The notes beneath the pieces are model-generated. The model worked only from the letters and a program-made list of their open reading frames with translations, was not told where the DNA came from and ran no database searches. From Pseudomonas sp. B28(2017) (GTDB lineage Bacteria > Pseudomonadota > Gammaproteobacteria > Pseudomonadales > Pseudomonadaceae): 64,000 nucleotides of DNA. The DNA is taken from NCBI RefSeq assembly GCF_002113025.1, contig NZ_NEJH01000001.1, positions 186,001-250,000 on the forward strand, given 5' to 3'. Within the stretch, counting starts at the first letter, position 1, and each line of letters starts with the position of its first letter. Below, in pieces: positions 63,068-64,000 of this stretch. Position numbers and translations under genes: made by a program.

Positions 63068-64000
63068 TCAGGCCTGCCTCGGGGTATTCAGGTTCATCGA
63101 TCGCTCCGCCAACGCCGAAGCGGTCTCTTCATCGATCGGCAACGAAAAACGAAAGGTCGCACCCCGCCCCGGCACATCGATCAACTGAATCTCGCGCCCG
63201 TGCAATTGCAGGATGCGGTGCACGATCCGCAGCCCCAACCCGCCATCGCGCCGTGCGCCGCCAATGTTGAACGGGCGCAGGAACAGACCTTCGCGCAGCT
63301 CCGGGGCAATGCCGGGGCCGGTATCGCTGACCGTGACTTCGATGAATGACCCTTGCGGGCGCAGGCTCAGTTCGACTTCGCCACCGGACGGGGTGTGGCG
63401 CAGGGCATTGTCGAACAGGTTGGTCAGCACCCGCTCGATCAACCCGAGGTCCGCGCAGGCCGCCGAGGCATTTGGTGCGAACGTGGCCTTGAGTTCGACT
63501 TTGCGCGCTTCGGCGGTGAGTTCGAATTTCTGGAAAATATCCTGGGCCAGGTCGGTCAGGGAAAAGCGTTCCAGCACCGGCTGCACAAAGCCGTGTTCCA
63601 GCCGCACCAGTTCCAGCAGCGACTGCGCCAGACCGCCGACCTTACGGCTCTGGTCCAGCGCGATGCCGAGATAGCGACGGCGGTCGGCAGGGGACAGCGT
63701 GGCGTCCTTGAGCGACAGGGTTTCCAGATAACCGTGCAGCGAGGCCAGCGGCGTGCGCAAGTCGTGGGAGATGTTCGCCACCAGTTCGCGGCGCTCCTGA
63801 TCCTGGCGGGTCAACGAACGCCATTGTTCGCCCAGGCGGGCTTGCATCTGCCGGAACGCGGCGTCGAGTACGGCAATTTCATCGTGGCTGGCGGCTTTTT
63901 CCACCGCGACGGGCAGGGCCGGTGTGACCGGAACGCCATCGATGTCGAACCGGCTGACCGTTTCGGTCAGGCGGCGCAGCGGCCGGGTGATCAGGGCAAA
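63068..64000 (-). CDS. Sensor histidine kinase (C-terminal part, cut by window edge)
   Basis: 311 codons are visible, open to the right edge. Beginning in a HAMP domain (FALITRPLRRLTETVSRFDI), it has the phosphoacceptor His in VANISHDLRTPLASLHGYLETL, the N box (NLFDNALRHTP), G1 box (VSDTGPGIAPELRE) and G2 box (GGLGLRIVHRILQLHG). The sensor part and membrane helices are outside the window, so its signal is unknown. The last residues before the stop are SLNTPRQA-like. Confidence 0.93.
   Translation of the reverse strand, partial: FALITRPLRRLTETVSRFDIDGVPVTPALPVAVEKAASHDEIAVLDAAFRQMQARLGEQWRSLTRQDQERRELVANISHDLRTPLASLHGYLETLSLKDATLSPADRRRYLGIALDQSRKVGGLAQSLLELVRLEHGFVQPVLERFSLTDLAQDIFQKFELTAEARKVELKATFAPNASAACADLGLIERVLTNLFDNALRHTPSGGEVELSLRPQGSFIEVTVSDTGPGIAPELREGLFLRPFNIGGARRDGGLGLRIVHRILQLHGREIQLIDVPGRGATFRFSLPIDEETASALAERSMNLNTPRQA

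Noticed and set aside
1..64000. Insertion sequences, prophage genes or tRNA genes
   Set aside because: No transposase, integrase or phage gene and no cloverleaf-like sequence were recognised in the window.

Overview
The window reads as a stretch of Pseudomonas chromosome, most likely of the P. fluorescens group. Support comes from GC-rich coding sequence, many copies of the GAGCGAGC-type REP element seen in fluorescent pseudomonads, the complete cyoABCDE and hmgABC operons, DUF3509 and YebG proteins, and a FecI/FecR/TonB-receptor iron unit. No tRNA, rRNA, CRISPR array, transposase or phage gene was found. Both ends cut a gene: folX on the left and a sensor histidine kinase on the right.

Positions 1-4.9 kb hold pterin genes (folX, folE, folM) beside a probable blue-light circuit: a LitR/CarH-like MerR regulator, a PilZ-like protein and a short LOV photoreceptor. 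From 5.1 to 15.2 kb lies a catabolic/uptake cluster (class II aldolase, alpha/beta hydrolase, SDR, DUF1302, DUF1329, MalT-like LuxR activator), interrupted by an amidase and an apparently gene-free stretch carrying a minus-strand terminator (candidate small RNA). From 15.2 to 19.4 kb is the homogentisate pathway (IclR regulator, hmgA, fahA, maiA), with a clear operator. From 19.4 to 26.4 kb are housekeeping and stress genes: a SirB1-like protein, a leucine-dehydrogenase-like protein lacking its catalytic lysine, SOS-regulated yebG, psiE, DUF3509, serine deaminase with its LysR neighbour, and an HPF-like ribosome factor.

From 26.5 to 30.9 kb is an iron-uptake unit: Fur-like box, a tiny DUF3649-like ORF, FecI sigma, FecR and a TonB receptor. 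From 31 to 37.8 kb come AraC, EamA, a twice-frameshifted DUF2165 pseudogene in AT-rich DNA, a hydroxyacid reductase, small hypotheticals, YkgJ, GNAT and CheV. norR and hmp (37.9-40.9 kb) diverge around three NorR-type sites and a sigma-54-like promoter. dsbB and the cyo operon follow, then a toxin-antitoxin pair bracketed by two identical 42-bp terminators and a LysE-type exporter.

The most unusual part is 49.4-61.8 kb. Two MocR-type regulators flank a compact run of genes for an MFS exporter, an ATP-grasp ligase, a RidA protein, a cupin, a GST-like protein, a KamA-like radical SAM enzyme, a class IV aminotransferase, an Fe(II)/2-oxoglutarate oxygenase, an AurF-like diiron N-oxygenase (all seven ligands present at AurF spacing) and a metallo-beta-lactamase-fold hydrolase. 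There is no NRPS or PKS gene. It looks like a pathway to a small, N-oxygenated amino-acid-derived metabolite that I cannot match to a known product. A conserved hypothetical gene, REP repeats and the partial kinase close the window.
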